From Aaosphaeria pasadenensis (taxonomy: Eukaryota; Ascomycota; Dothideomycetes; Pleosporales): a DNA stretch of 64,000 nt. Position numbers and translations under genes: made by a program. The stretch covers positions 248,001-312,000 of the forward strand of contig JAKLMB010000020.1 of the NCBI GenBank assembly GCA_022813625.1, written 5' to 3'. Positions within the stretch are counted from its first letter, which is position 1. Each line of letters starts with the position of its first letter. The notes beneath the pieces are model-generated. The model was given only the letters and a program-made list of their open reading frames with translations. It made no database searches and had not been told where the DNA came from. Of the stretch, positions 11,164 to 21,905 are shown piece by piece.

Positions 11164-11233
11164 GTTCATTCGGTAGGTCGATCCCGTTACTCTGTTCTCG
11201 AATCGGGACCTGGAGACTGATTTGCCTTTCTAG

Positions 11234-12293
11234 ATTGAGATAGTGGGACGTGGTAGCGCGGCAGGCAGCATGGCGCTTCTGTTCGCTGAGATGGGTGTGC
11301 ACATGGGGCGATCGGATTCTTCGGGGAAGAGGATGGATGCTCTTGTCGAGAAGTCCGAAAAAGGCAGGATACATCGGGTGGGACATTGCAGAGTTTCAAA
11401 GGTAAAGTGTCTATTGAAGTGGGGGCTCTCAACAATTTCCATTGTACTGATATCGTGCAAGAGTACAAGCTGTCGTGCGATCCGCTCTCCCGTCCCAGTA
11501 TTTTGTCTTCAGTCCTCCTCACGGCAACGTCGGCAGTACGGTACTCGAGGCTCTGATGCCTTCCCTATCGCGCGACAACCATCAACTTGACTATGGAAAC
11601 GAACACCATGAGAGAACATCGAACGCCGATGACACAAGTTCCAATGGCCTAGTGCACGATGCATTGGTTGTGGTATAAGAGGTGGGACCAGGAAGCACAA
11701 GCTGGTCCGGCTATGTGTCCTGGCGGTAATGGGTCGGTGTTCAAGGATACCGAAGTTTCTGAAGGTCCTCATCATTCTGAGCAAACCAAAGAGGCCTCGT
11801 CTAGAAACTGCGATCCGCAACGTACGCTGCTTGCATGGCAAGGTACATCCGGGGTCCCGGTGTCGCTCGTCGTGCGGATGAAGCCCACGGTTGGAACATC
11901 GACTATGCGAGTGCATGGCGAATACGGCGAGCGGGCTGTATCATACATATTGATTACAACTCAGAGTCAATCCTGGCTCCGGTTTTGATTCGTTTAAGAG
12001 GCTATCAATAAGGACAGTAAGATGCTGTTCAACAAGCGCAAAATACAGGACATCTGCAATGCGTATATCTCTATCCGTCGCATCTTTGCGAAGGGAATAG
12101 AGACAGACCAGGATGTTCCAGCACTTAGCGCAAGCCTAGAACACTACAATCGCTATTGCCACGGAGCTGCCGATTCCATGAGGCTGAGCTGGATTTCTTC
12201 CGAGTCACATGTTCGATAAGAACGGTGAGAGGGGTGTTGAAGGACCCATGGGGGGGGGGTAAACACCACTTCGAATGGAAGCCTGTGAAGAGT
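11234..12293 (+). pseudogene. Decayed 6-phosphogluconate dehydrogenase-like gene
   Basis: Colinear pieces of a 6PGDH-family protein occur in different frames. A Rossmann start, IVGRGSAAGSMALLFAEMG, lies at about 11237-11300. FVFSPPHGNVGSTVLEALMP follows at about 11500-11560. A match to the family GPS-x-x-PGG motif, QAGPAMCPGG, is at about 11698-11727. DEAHGWNIDYASAWRI and RAGCIIHIDY are at 11877-11950. RRIFAKGIETDQDVPALSAS is at about 12080-12140, and a C-terminal KHHFEWKP block at 12261-12284. At least four frame changes and several stops separate them, and a ten-G run at 12250-12259 precedes the last piece. Introns alone cannot join them, and the substrate-binding middle is largely missing. 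The family normally oxidatively decarboxylates 6-phosphogluconate. This copy appears to be a relic of a fungal paralogue. Confidence 0.8.
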
Positions 12294-13383
12294 CGAAAAG
12301 ATACTTATGGGAGTTCGTTCAAGATATAGAAATGCATCTCAACAGGACAGCGTGATAGACCAGCCCCTAGCCCCTCATGTGGGGAACTATAGCGTCATGA
12401 TTGTCTGGGTATGATAGAGTGCACAACCACAGGCCTGGCACATTGTTACACCGCTCTATTGATTTTGAGGTCATAATGGGGGTACTGTGTATAATATCAG
12501 TGCAAATATAGCAAGAATAGATCAGTAAAACGTTCCGCACGCCGTGCTGATGCATATTGATGGACATGTAACCAAGGCATCACCGAACACGATGGTGACA
12601 TTCTGACTTCACCAACAACCTCAATATTCGATGAGTCCAGACCCTCGGGAAAATATAATATCATACACCACGCTCCCTGAGCAGCTGAAATGCACCCGTT
12701 GTATTGTGGCACCGCCACAGTTACACCGCCACAACTGTCGGAAATCGCCAGAAAGCTCTAGTCAAGCTGTACATAATCAGTCCCAGGAGTGCCAGGCTCC
12801 CAACAGCCGACCAGTCAAGTCGAGTCCAGTCATGCTTTGAATCATCCGTCCACGCCGTCCACGCCGTCCATTATTGTCGCCTGAGCCGGCTATCAGGCAG
12901 TGCTGGTCATTCCCCTAATGGGACGATCCCGCGGGGGCGCCTCAACCGTAGCGGCCCAGATCTTTCCCAGGTCATTCCACACAATTTTGCGTGACCATCA
13001 CCGTGCAAAGTTACGCATCACCCTCATGCACAATGATAATGTTCCACATGTGATCTTCTCCAGTAGTGCCTGGCCACGCGAGCCCACTATCCCGCGCCGA
13101 GCTTACCGTGCAAACCCTTTCTTAAGGGTTTTTGCATATGCACTGCGTAGGGCATCTCCGGACTGGGCATGTGGACCTACGGCGGAGCAGGGATTATGAC
13201 GACACAGCCCCCCGAAAAACCAAGTCAGGGTTCGGGTAATGTGAGAACGCGGAGGCAGTCAAACGACACTTTTTGTTATATCTACAGTTGCCTGTCGTCG
13301 TTCTCTCACGTACCTGCAGAAGAGGGTCCATAGCTCCAGCTTGAAGAACACCTTGGACTAAAGCTCCACCAACTCAATACACT
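12294..13383. other. Intergenic
   Basis: About 1.1 kb without a supported gene. A small tandem triplicate of CCGTCCACG occurs at about 12847-12869. The remainder is the promoter side of the Arg/Asp-rich gene. Confidence 0.5.
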
Positions 13384-14202
13384 ATGCCTTCTCCATATCC
13401 ACGTAAGTATCACCGTCGCCTTCGGGCATCACCTAGATGATCACACCGGACTTACAACCATGACCAGGCGAGCCAGTTTACACCGACGACTACGGTGGTA
13501 GACAAATCCCACCTCAAGATCCATATCGCGATCAAAGGCGCAGGCGCTACGAGGACGACGACTACGACCGACCTAGAGGTAAGCAACCAATGCCCATCCC
13601 ATACATTCATCGCATACTAACCGCTCCCAGGAGGACCACGACCACAAAGACGTCAAACCTACCGCGAACCTCCAAAGCACTACCACTCAGACTCAGACTC
13701 AGAGAGTCCACCCCCACGGCCACCTCGCCGTCATAGATCCCCCGCGGCGCCACGACCAAGACACCGAGACGAGTACGACACAGACTACTACCACGACCGC
13801 CCTCGTCGCTACGAGCGTCCCCGCGACGAAGAATACTTCTCAGACAACCGCCACAACCGTCCGCGCAGAGATCCCTATGACGATCCTCGCCCACGACGAG
13901 ACCCATATGATGACCCGCGGCCCAGGCCTCGCGACCCTTACGACGACCCGCGCCCTCGCCGCGACCACCATTACGATGACTATGACAGGCCGCGACGTCG
14001 TGATGATCGGGACCGCTACCCCGAGCGACGGGAGCGCGACGATAGGCGCGTAAAGCGGCCCGGCACCAGTCGCAAGGACAGTAAGTGGCAGGATCAAGCC
14101 AAGGACATGTTCTTGCAGTACGCAGTGCCGGTTATCAAAGCCGAGGGCGGGAAGATGATGAAGAAGCAGATTGGAAACTTCATCGCCAAGCAGGGACGAT
14201 GA
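13384..14202 (+). CDS. Arg/Asp/Pro-rich low-complexity protein
   Basis: Three exons, 13384-13402, 13468-13578 and 13631-14202 (introns 65 and 52 nt), encode about 233 residues in continuous frame. Most of the protein is disordered and highly charged. It has RD/RY/RR dipeptides and four imperfect DPYDDPRPR units at about genome 13870-13960. The only ordered-looking part is the last 45 residues (KWQDQAKDMFLQYAVPVIKAEGGKMMKKQIGNF, quoted here only in part by position 14083-14190). That part resembles an amphipathic helical tail. No known catalytic domain. The very regular exon junctions and intact frame argue that it is a real gene. Function unknown. Confidence 0.75.
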
Positions 14203-15980
14203 TTGCAATTACTTGTGAACCGATACTTTGGTTGTCGTTCATGATTTGATTTGCGCGGGAGTACCTTAGGACTGGGTTTCGAATTTCGGGTTTGTCTATG
14301 GATGGCAGGCTTCTTTTCTTCTTTTGGGAGGCATCTGAGGAGGGCCCCTGTATAACGAAACGATAAAAACAATCACGACTTCTGGCGTTTAGCGCATAGC
14401 GTACGGGGTGAATTGGATTTCAGCTCAATCTCTGTTGGCACAAATTCCTTAATACCAAGACCAAGAAACATATAATGAACATTAACGAAGAAACACTTTT
14501 TCCCAACTTCACAGTTGCGAACACACCACACCGAACCCAAAACCCAATTGTAAACATATGCAACCGATTCGTGCCTGACAGACCCTGGTGTATGACATCA
14601 CCGCATTATATACCAACACGCAGTAGTCTCTAATTGGCGATGGGAATCTGCTGCATGGGAGATCTTCACCGCCTCCCAATGGGAGACGAACTTACTGCAT
14701 TGGGAAGTGAGGCGGAAGCACGATATCTGTTGGCGACGACACTGCGGGGTCGGAGATCTTCATGCTCCTACGATCGTCGTGTTGCAAATGCTATCATTTG
14801 TTGCGCTATAAGCTGTAGGCACATGATCACTTTGCGATCGAGGGTGATATCAGTACCAAGTTGCACTATCAAGGAGAGCGGTAAACTTGGATGCAGGTAA
14901 TTTCTCAAAGCATAGCGAATAGAAGAACTTTAAGGCGGACTAGATGATTTTACAGTATCACTTTCTCTCTCAGTTTAAAGGTGACTTGTATATATGTCTA
15001 CCTTAGTTTTATCTCTGTTGTAATGAGTCAAGACGGTAAAGTTCAGAGTGTTATGCAATCGTTGATCTTCTCCAGAGGCAATTGTATTGATAAATCAGAG
15101 AATGTAAGCTACAGGGATTTTCCTACAGAACAAATACTTTATCAAGAAAAGATATAAATTTACAAACATAAAAGGCACGATTTGAATTGACTTCTTCCTC
15201 TTTGACAGTTAACTGTGCGCTAACCGATTGGTGAAACCAAGAGCCCTCGATGGTTTTCTTGGTTGAGTTCTTCGTGAGATCCATGATATATGGAGTTGTT
15301 AGCGTTCGTTATTCAAGTGGTAATTCTCTGTGAGAGTACATCAATGGATTCTCGAAATACTGCAATCGGATCTAACAACTGTTAAGCGCCCACGAAGTCA
15401 CGAAGTGACGTGAGTTCACCAAGCAATCGAGGTTGGAGAGGAAAGTCTTCTGCTAGGTTGAGCGAAATCAGGGCTAGTTAAGAGAATTACTAGACGAAGA
15501 GGTAGAGATAATCAGTGCTGCAGGCTGCTGGTAGTTGAGGTAGGGTAGGTAGGTTCGGTAGAGGTAAAGGCAGAAGAGATCCGTACTTGATCTGTGGGCA
15601 ATGCAAATTAGATAGGTTTAGCAAAAGTGAAGGTGAAGGTGAAGGTGGAGGCGTTTGGCGCTGAGGTTGTCCAAACGGGTGGACGGCATTGATTAAGTAA
15701 TTTTAGCAAAGGTAAAAGCACACAATTCGAACACACACTCACTTTGCTACTTCAGAATCTTGACTGCACCCTCTTAAAGTTGATCTGTTCGCATCTCGCC
15801 AACACCCTGCACTGATTTCAAAGGGCTTTTCCATATCATACTGGATCATGTCATATACCACAACGGAACTCGGAATCCCAAGAGCTCAGAGACTTCGTTC
15901 GAAGAACCTTTCCGAACTGAAATTCCGCGGCAGTCTTGTTTTGAGGAGCCAACAACCTTGCTGAAGCAGACACGGTCACC
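14203..15980. other. Gene-poor stretch with short simple repeats
   Basis: About 1.8 kb, AT-rich between about 14940 and 15200. It contains a GGTAGGTAGG-like stretch near 15540 and a GTGAAG hexamer repeat at about 15628-15650. No supported ORF or RNA gene. Confidence 0.5.
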
Positions 15981-18093
15981 ATGGCTGAACAACAGGACAA
16001 GGGTAGAATGCTTGAACCAGCATACGACCGTTCTGCAGAACTTCAATCAGTACGTTATTGCACGGTCACTGGTAACTATCGACGCGAACTAAGTATTATG
16101 CAGGACATTGCAGTTCAGGGCGAGTGCCAACACCAAGGCACGACCGGAATAGCCCACAAAGACGAGACCGTAAAACAGACAATCAGTTGCCTCGGCAATG
16201 CTATCATAGAAGGGGAAGAAATTGACTCTACCATTCGCGGCGAGATTACAAAGATAAAAGCGTCATTCGACAAGATTGAGGCACATTTTGTTCTAGCTGA
16301 GGAGGCTGATATCAAACGCGATAAAGCCCTCGCCGATTTGATGTATGTTGTCGAACAGCAGACGAAAGAGAAAGTTGAGCCAGAAGAGCGCAATCAGTCT
16401 CTTGCAGCTGAATTGGCTCAAACTGTTTCTGCTCCGATTACACCAATATGCCAGATACTACCGAACCCGGAAGATCAGAAGAAGGAGGCCAAAGACGCCG
16501 AAGTGGACAAGCTGAAGCGAACACTAAGACACGCCCTTCGGCTTCTGACTGTTTGCAAGACATTTCGAAAATCATACATATGCGTGTTCGCCGAACACGT
16601 TAGGCTTGGATTGTACTCTAGCTGCAGGCTCCCCTGGCACTGCACAAAATCAATTATACGATGAGTTCCATCGATATTTAAACGCTGCGAACAGGTCGGC
16701 AGCTTCGTTCCTTTGTCATCTGCACGCGGTTGCTGCCGCGTTAGACGAGTACACCATGGAGACTAGATATGATAGGACGCAATCGTTTTTGATTGACGAT
16801 TTCGGTATACAAAGCCAAAAGCCGCTAAGATTGGGCGACATTCTTCGAAGGCTAAAGGACGAAGATAGTGGCGACAGTTTTGTGATGCCACGTGCGGCAT
16901 CCAATGAACATCCAGGCACGATGCCAACGGCATCTTGGGTCAACGAGGACCGTGACCCATGGACCGATTTGGATATTTTCAGCAGTGGTTTCAATGTGTC
17001 AGTTCAGCAAAAGGACCTAGGGAACACCCCATCTGAATCAAGAACTGTTTGTCAGGCGGACTGCAGCAAAGCTGCAGAACTGCAAACTAAACCTGCGTCA
17101 GAGAACCCAGGAACAGTTGCACCCACTCCGCAGTCGCCTGTTGGGGGAGAACTCTCAGTTACCTCCAATGCCTCCTCGATCGAAATGCGTCCATGTGAAC
17201 AAGCCGAACAGGGGATTGACCCAGTAGAACGACATGCACCTGCACAGAAACAATTCGATCAAAGCAGCGTAGGACACTCAACCACGCCAAATTTTCAACA
17301 TGCATCACCACTCAGAGAAGCACCGACCGTGCCAGGCACTACAGATGACGCTACTGGTTCCATACAGCCATTTTCAAAAGATCAACTGGAACAACACATG
17401 GAGAGTGCGATCAAAAGTTTACCAACAGATGTGCCGCGGTCTGATGATGGGTCTACCCAGAATCAAAAACCTGAGGAGACGCCCGAACTAAGCAGCTCGG
17501 ACCAGATACTCTTACCGGAGAGATCAGCGTCACCAGAGCAGTCACCATCACCAGAGGAATCGCCGTCACCGGGGAAATCCCCGTCACCAGAGCGCAGCAG
17601 TTCGGCACCTGTATTGGAGGCTTGCGAAACTTTCCCTTCTCTAAATCACAATGCGAGTGTAGGCTCTGCCGAACATACGCTGGCAAAAAAGCAAAAGACA
17701 GAAGTTGGCTTGACTTCCCCGAAACGAAGTCAGGTGAAGCAGAAAAGGACTGGTGTTCAGCTTTACAACGAGTCTGTATATACAGATATAGGTCTCCTTA
17801 GGCTAGCAAAAGCTTCAATTCGTTGGTCGATCCGAACAGACCTACGATTCTTCGGCAATGTCGACGATCTTGATGACAATGATTTTGAACCCAGTTTGGC
17901 CCGAATCGAAAGTCTTGTGCAGAAGTCTATTGAAATAACGCCATATACTTTTAGCCAAACTGTAATTGAGCAGGAAGCTCAGGAAGCTAGAGACAATGGC
18001 GATCAATTCGACTTCACCGAAGATAGCGATGGCGATGGATCCGAAGACAGCGCGGCCGGAAAAGAGTGGATCTTCCTCAGCCATGGAAGCTAA
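15981..18093 (+). CDS. Unrecognised Ser/Pro-rich coiled-coil protein (gene model partly unresolved)
   Basis: The start at 15981 sits in a strong context (CACCATGG). A 54 nt intron at 16050-16103 (GTACGT...TGCAG) keeps phase. The first half is helical and charged, probably a coiled coil. The second half (frame opening after 16548, ending 18093) is long, acidic and Ser/Pro-rich. It has four SPSPE-type repeats at about 17527-17600 and a basic KKQKTE / KRSQVKQKR segment near 17685-17750 that could act as a nuclear signal. The two halves are offset by one base. Either an intron of length 1 modulo 3 joins them (for example GTATGT at 16343 to AAG at 16559, 217 nt) or a frameshift has occurred. No known domain was recognised. 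Confidence 0.5.
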
Positions 18094-18186
18094 AGAGGCC
18101 AGGATGAGTCGCGAACATATGAGTTCGGACAATTAACGTGGACAAACCAAAGATTGAGTAAAGAAACTCAGACTAATGAAGCCTGC

Positions 18187-18313
18187 AACGGTTGATTACT
18201 TGGAATAATCAATCAGACGATTGAGTATCACCATCAGATGAGATGGTGAATGATAGGTCAGATGGAGGATACGGGTCCTTGCGCTGCTGCCTACCTACCT
18301 ACCTATATGAGGA
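18187..18313 (+). repeat. Left inverted-repeat arm of the 3.2 kb element
   Basis: Begins AACGGTTGATTACTTGG and ends near the CCTACCTATATGAGGA stretch. It pairs with the right arm at 21288-21413 in reverse orientation with an estimated four-fifths identity by eye. Confidence 0.8.
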
Positions 18314-18522
18314 CCGAATCCTTCTACTTCCTATAGCTTACCTAGGTAAGCGGTGGTCATGCATCAGGGTCTTGCTCGTGCGCAGCTTTGGTGTGTCGAT
18401 GATGTCGTCGCTTCCCGATCTGGATACATTCTACAAATGGAAAGCACGCGTCCGAACATGCATAACCCCATTTCTGTGCTCTGCGAAGCGACCATCACCA
18501 TCACATCATCTTCTCATCCTTA

Positions 18523-18645
18523 TGGAAAAGTTAACTTCCAATGCTAAGGTGTTCCCTAAGCAGAGTACCTCTCTCGACAGCTGGTTTAGACCCAGCGACG
18601 CCTCCAGTGGCCCACCTGCTACCCCCGCAACACCCTTCACCTGAA
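18523..18645 (+). pseudogene. Protein fragment with a PIP-box-like LDSWF motif inside the element
   Basis: A short frame carries STSLDSWFRPSDASSG followed by a Pro/Ala/Thr tail and then a stop. The L-D-S-W-F pattern resembles PCNA-interacting peptides, but the leading Gln is displaced. No family can be assigned. Together with the frame at 18710-19114 it may be debris of one former gene. Confidence 0.3.
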
Positions 18646-19129
18646 CGAGCAGGAGCACCAAACATCAAGCAAACGTCAGAAGCTTGCCGGCGATGACGAA
18701 GGATACGACTTGATACTCGAGACACCCGCTTCCTCAAGCGTTCCAAGCTCGCTGTTGCATCCCAAAGTACTCTCTCAAGACAACGCAATTCGCCTTTTAC
18801 GGACCATTGCCAACGATCAATCTGGCACGATTTTCACCGATAGCCTGTCCCTAGCTATCATTTCTGTTGCCTCCAATACCCCGAATGGGCTGTCTCCCCA
18901 GTCCATATCTGCCGCGATCTTGATGCGCCTCTCGCCTTCGCGCCGACACGAATCATCACTCGCACTTGCAACCCACCCAGAAAGAGTTACTCCCCCATCT
19001 CCTTCGTCAACCAAGATCCTAAGTCCTATGGCTAGCTCTCTTGAACAAGAAAGCCAGTCATTAACAACAGCGATTCGTACACCTTCAGTACACCTTCCGC
19101 AGACAAATACTTGATAAAGCAAGTGTTTG

Positions 19130-19304
19130 CAGACAGGACGAGGTATTCTGCAGCTTTGGTGTCGACGGATGCACCCGAGAGTTCGAATCCATGAAGGCTC
19201 TCAAAGGCCATGTGACTGCTAGCCACAAGGGAAAGGTTGCTGTGAGCCGGGACGAGAACATTTACCCTCATGGAGTAAAGAAGATACCATGCCCAGCTCA
19301 ATGA
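19130..19304 (+). pseudogene. C2H2 zinc-finger remnant
   Basis: One frame reads CSFGVDGCTREFESMKALKG followed by HVTASH. This is the C-x(n)-C ... F ... L-x-x-H-x(4)-H pattern of a C2H2 finger, and the frame continues to a TGA at 19302-19304. There is no start codon or partner exon in good context. It is most likely debris of a transposon-encoded or captured gene. Confidence 0.5.
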
Positions 19305-19401
19305 GGCATGCTCTTCCTTGACTACAAGGAAGCAATCGAACACTCAAAGAAACAGGCTGATTGCAAGAGCTTTAAACCTCTATCAGAACCTTTTCTTTGC
19401 T

Positions 19402-20228
19402 GTAGTCTAAGAAGAGTACTATTGTGCTGCTTACGTTCTAATATCTTTAGACTACCTGTAGTCTAAAAAGTATACTGTTAGACTTTTTATAATCTATAAT
19501 AATTAGACTACTGTAGTCCTAAAATCCTACTATTATATTTTTACGATCAGCCTACTGTAATCCTAATAATCTACTATTACATAGATTAATAGTGCAGCAA
19601 GAGGAAGGCACGATAGGAGAGAGGCATCTTAAAACCCTGCTTGTCTGTGCATCCATAGCTGCAACTACTGCTGTAGTAGTCTTACACTGAATGCTAGGTC
19701 TGCCAGTACTTAAGCCTTGCAAGTACTCCTTGAGTACTGTTTGCCTAGAGAAAGGCACACCCTAGAAGTAGTAATTAAAGATGCTGTCTCTGGGGCAGAG
19801 TTTAAGGCGACCTGCTATAGCTTTGGCGCTGCCTTTGTTGTGTACGTACAATCTTTGAGGAGTAGGGATGTTGATTCGTAATCTTAGACTACATTTGAAC
19901 TTGCCTGGACAGAATTGGCAGAGACAGACAAAATGACGTGTGCATCCCTGCATAGAACAGACATACGGACTTCGCTCATCGCCTCAGTGTTGCATTTGGT
20001 GGTTGAAGCAACCCTTCTCTGTTAGCAATAGCACAGTACAGGCAGCATTGCTGTTGGCCCTGGGGTAGTCTATTATATTAGATTGTAAAAAATATAACAG
20101 CTTGCTTTCTAGACTATAGGTAGTCTAATTATATTAGATTATAAAAGGTATAATAATATACTTTTCAGACTACAGGTAGATAAAAAATATTAATTATATA
20201 AGGTATAATAGTATACTTTTTTAACTAC
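19402..20228. mobile_element. Nested inverted-repeat (MITE/foldback-like) element
   Basis: About 180 bp at 19402-19580 matches in reverse orientation about 20064-20228. Each arm is made of roughly three imperfect 60 bp units built on CTGTAGTCTAAAAAGTATAC and TTATAATCTAATA-like blocks, with TAGACTAC / GTAGTCTA palindromes at unit borders. The central 480 bp carries two minus-strand frames (19552-19758 and 19762-19953) with no recognisable domain. It sits wholly within the larger inverted-repeat element. Its size and low coding capacity fit a non-autonomous element. Confidence 0.65.
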
Positions 20229-20427
20229 AGATAGCTATTAGCTAGGGAACCTTACTAAGAACTCTTGTTAAAGGTAAATGCCTGAGCGCGCTTGCACTTT
20301 TCCTCTCACTATCAATTCATACATTAAAACTGCAAATGACGCTGGCACAGAACCTACTGTAATCTCTACTGGGATAGAGGAGTAGGGTTGCTATCCAAAC
20401 CCTATACAACCTGGCGAGGCTGCGCTC

Positions 20428-20742
20428 TTGTTTGCACTTGTTATGCAAGCACCTATGCTGTTAAATGGGCTCAGCGAAAAATACTACACCTTTCGAAACA
20501 ACGCATACTGGGGTAGCTACCAAGCCAAGGAGATCCTGGATGCCATGGCTGTTGCGGAAGGTGAGAGGCCCAAAGATAAGTACCAGAATCTTCTTGCAGC
20601 ATGGGGCCAAGTTCAGAGACACAAATCAGTCAGAAACGAACATCCACTCGTACACGGTCGCAATCGCACAGCTACACTAACCAGTATCCTAAGCAGCAAG
20701 CGCCCCCTGATTGAAAGTGCTGAAATAGAGGAGGTAGTGTAG
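20428..20742 (+). pseudogene. Possible retrotransposon gag-like fragment
   Basis: An open frame of 104 codons contains LLNGLSEKYYTFRNN followed by a helical stretch. This is reminiscent of the capsid region of Copia-type gag proteins (typical LLNSLP..Y pattern). No protease, zinc knuckle or polymerase follows, and both flanks are AT-rich. The assignment is tentative; it may be an unrelated fragment. Confidence 0.25.
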
Positions 20743-21287
20743 TCAGGTCCATACACTGTCTATTATCTATCTAGAGACTTGAAACATCCTTGAACTGTAG
20801 TAGTTGCAATTCTTCAAATACTGCCTCTTACCTAGCATCTATTATCGTCCTACTCAAAAGGTTTCCCTGTAGTTAGATACATTGCGGCGCGTTGCAAATA
20901 CACCTTGTCAACTTGCAGCAACAGGCTGGTAATTGATGATACATAAATTCTCTCTGGAAGTGCCTTGAAGTATGTTAGAACTTGAGAGGTCAGAAGTATA
21001 TTTATTCATCTCTGACACTTAGAGATTCTTGCCTCAGTTAAATCTATCTGCAGACCCTACAGGCGAATACATTCTAACTATACGCGCCTATAGCAGGGAG
21101 CATGACAGGCACAACCTACAATTGTAAGATAAGGAGAACAGGTAGAGATTCATCATTATCGATAGGCCTTGGGAGGTTGGTAGATGTTGTCTTAACCCTG
21201 GACAGGCCTCATCACGGTCAATATCCTAAGGAATTAGATAGATCAGAGGATTAATTAATTGTAAGTAGAGTAGGGCAGGGAGATAGA

Positions 21288-21413
21288 TCCTTATATAGGT
21301 AGGTAGGCAACAGCACAAGTATCTACATTCTCCATCTGATCAATCATCATGCACTATCTCCTCTGGTTGTAATACTCAATCGTCTGATTGATTAATCTAA
21401 GTGATCAACTGTT
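21288..21413 (-). repeat. Right inverted-repeat arm of the 3.2 kb element
   Basis: The reverse complement of this block aligns with 18187-18313. The outer end reads CAACTGTT on the plus strand, mirroring AACGGTTG at the left end. Confidence 0.8.
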
Positions 21414-21439
21414 AAATTGTTACCCGGCCCTGTATACAG

Positions 21440-21545
21440 TCTGACCTATCTCTATATGGATCCTGAAAAGGTATCCTATCTACTGGTTGACCTATCTCCC
21501 CGTATATCCTAGAAGGGTACTCTAAAGGAAGGTTAAGATAGATTG
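21440..21545. repeat. Short degenerate tandem repeat
   Basis: Two imperfect units of about 50 bp starting with GACCTATCTC and containing a TATCCT or TACTCT end lie directly outside the right inverted arm. They continue the low-complexity AT-rich terrain up to the tRNA gene. Confidence 0.45.
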
Positions 21546-21749
21546 TAACATTAACTACCTAGCTAATTAAACTAATAGGTTAACTCTACCCCACTCTTCT
21601 AGTCTCGCTTAACTTTGAGTAGGCTCCTTAGCCTCTGTACTGCACACTCTGTTACTTTTTGCAATTCGAAGAACTTTTTCACAATTTTAGGCCATAGATT
21701 TCGCAACCTATAGTTTAATCAAATGATAAAATCTTTAAATAAAGCAACA

Positions 21750-21882
21750 GGACAGATGGCCGAGCGGTCTAAGGCGCCAGCTTCAGGAGGTCACGTGATT
21801 TTCGATATTCTCACCAAATATCAGTTTCATGTCATCCGTGCTGGTCTAGTAATAGGCGTGGGTTCGAATCCCACTCTGTTCA
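21750..21882 (+). tRNA. tRNA-Leu(CAG), with intron
   Basis: The acceptor stem GGACAGA (21750-21756) pairs with TCTGTTC (21875-21881), with one G-T pair. The D arm is GCCGAGCGGTCTAAGGC, and the anticodon stem CCAGC (21777-21781) pairs with GCTGG (21840-21844). The anticodon CAG is at 21784-21786. A 51 nt intron (21788-21838) sits at the canonical place, one base 3' of the anticodon. The long variable arm CTA-GTAA-TAG marks a class II tRNA. The T arm is GTGGG-TTCGAAT-CCCAC. A T-rich run after 21886 fits a Pol III terminator. The genomic CCA directly after the discriminator base is probably coincidental in a eukaryote. Confidence 0.93.
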
Positions 21883-21885
21883 CCA

Positions 21886-21905
21886 TTCTTTTTGCTTTTT
21901 TTGCT
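21886..21905 (+). terminator. Pol III T-run after tRNA-Leu
   Basis: ATTCTTTTTGCTTTTTTT immediately follows the mature tRNA 3' end, providing two oligo-T stretches. Confidence 0.7.

Larger units (their letters stand above)
18187..21413. mobile_element. Degenerate element bounded by ~125 bp inverted repeats
   Basis: The segment at 18187-18313 matches the reverse complement of about 21288-21413 over about 125 bp. Long identical runs such as AATCAATCAGACGATTGAGT and CAGATGGAG are present, and both arms carry a GCCTACCTACCTAT stretch. Many mismatches between arms are transitions. The 3.2 kb inside is AT-rich and holds only fragments: a C2H2-like piece, a nested inverted-repeat element and a gag-like ORF. 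This architecture is that of an old terminal-inverted-repeat DNA transposon or a composite of several insertions. I could not identify a transposase or a convincing target-site duplication, so the superfamily is unknown. Confidence 0.75.

Noticed and set aside
11243..11988. Three overlapping plus ORFs that each look partly like 6PGDH
   Set aside because: Each covers only one or two family blocks and then reads out of frame, so they are parts of one pseudogene rather than separate genes.
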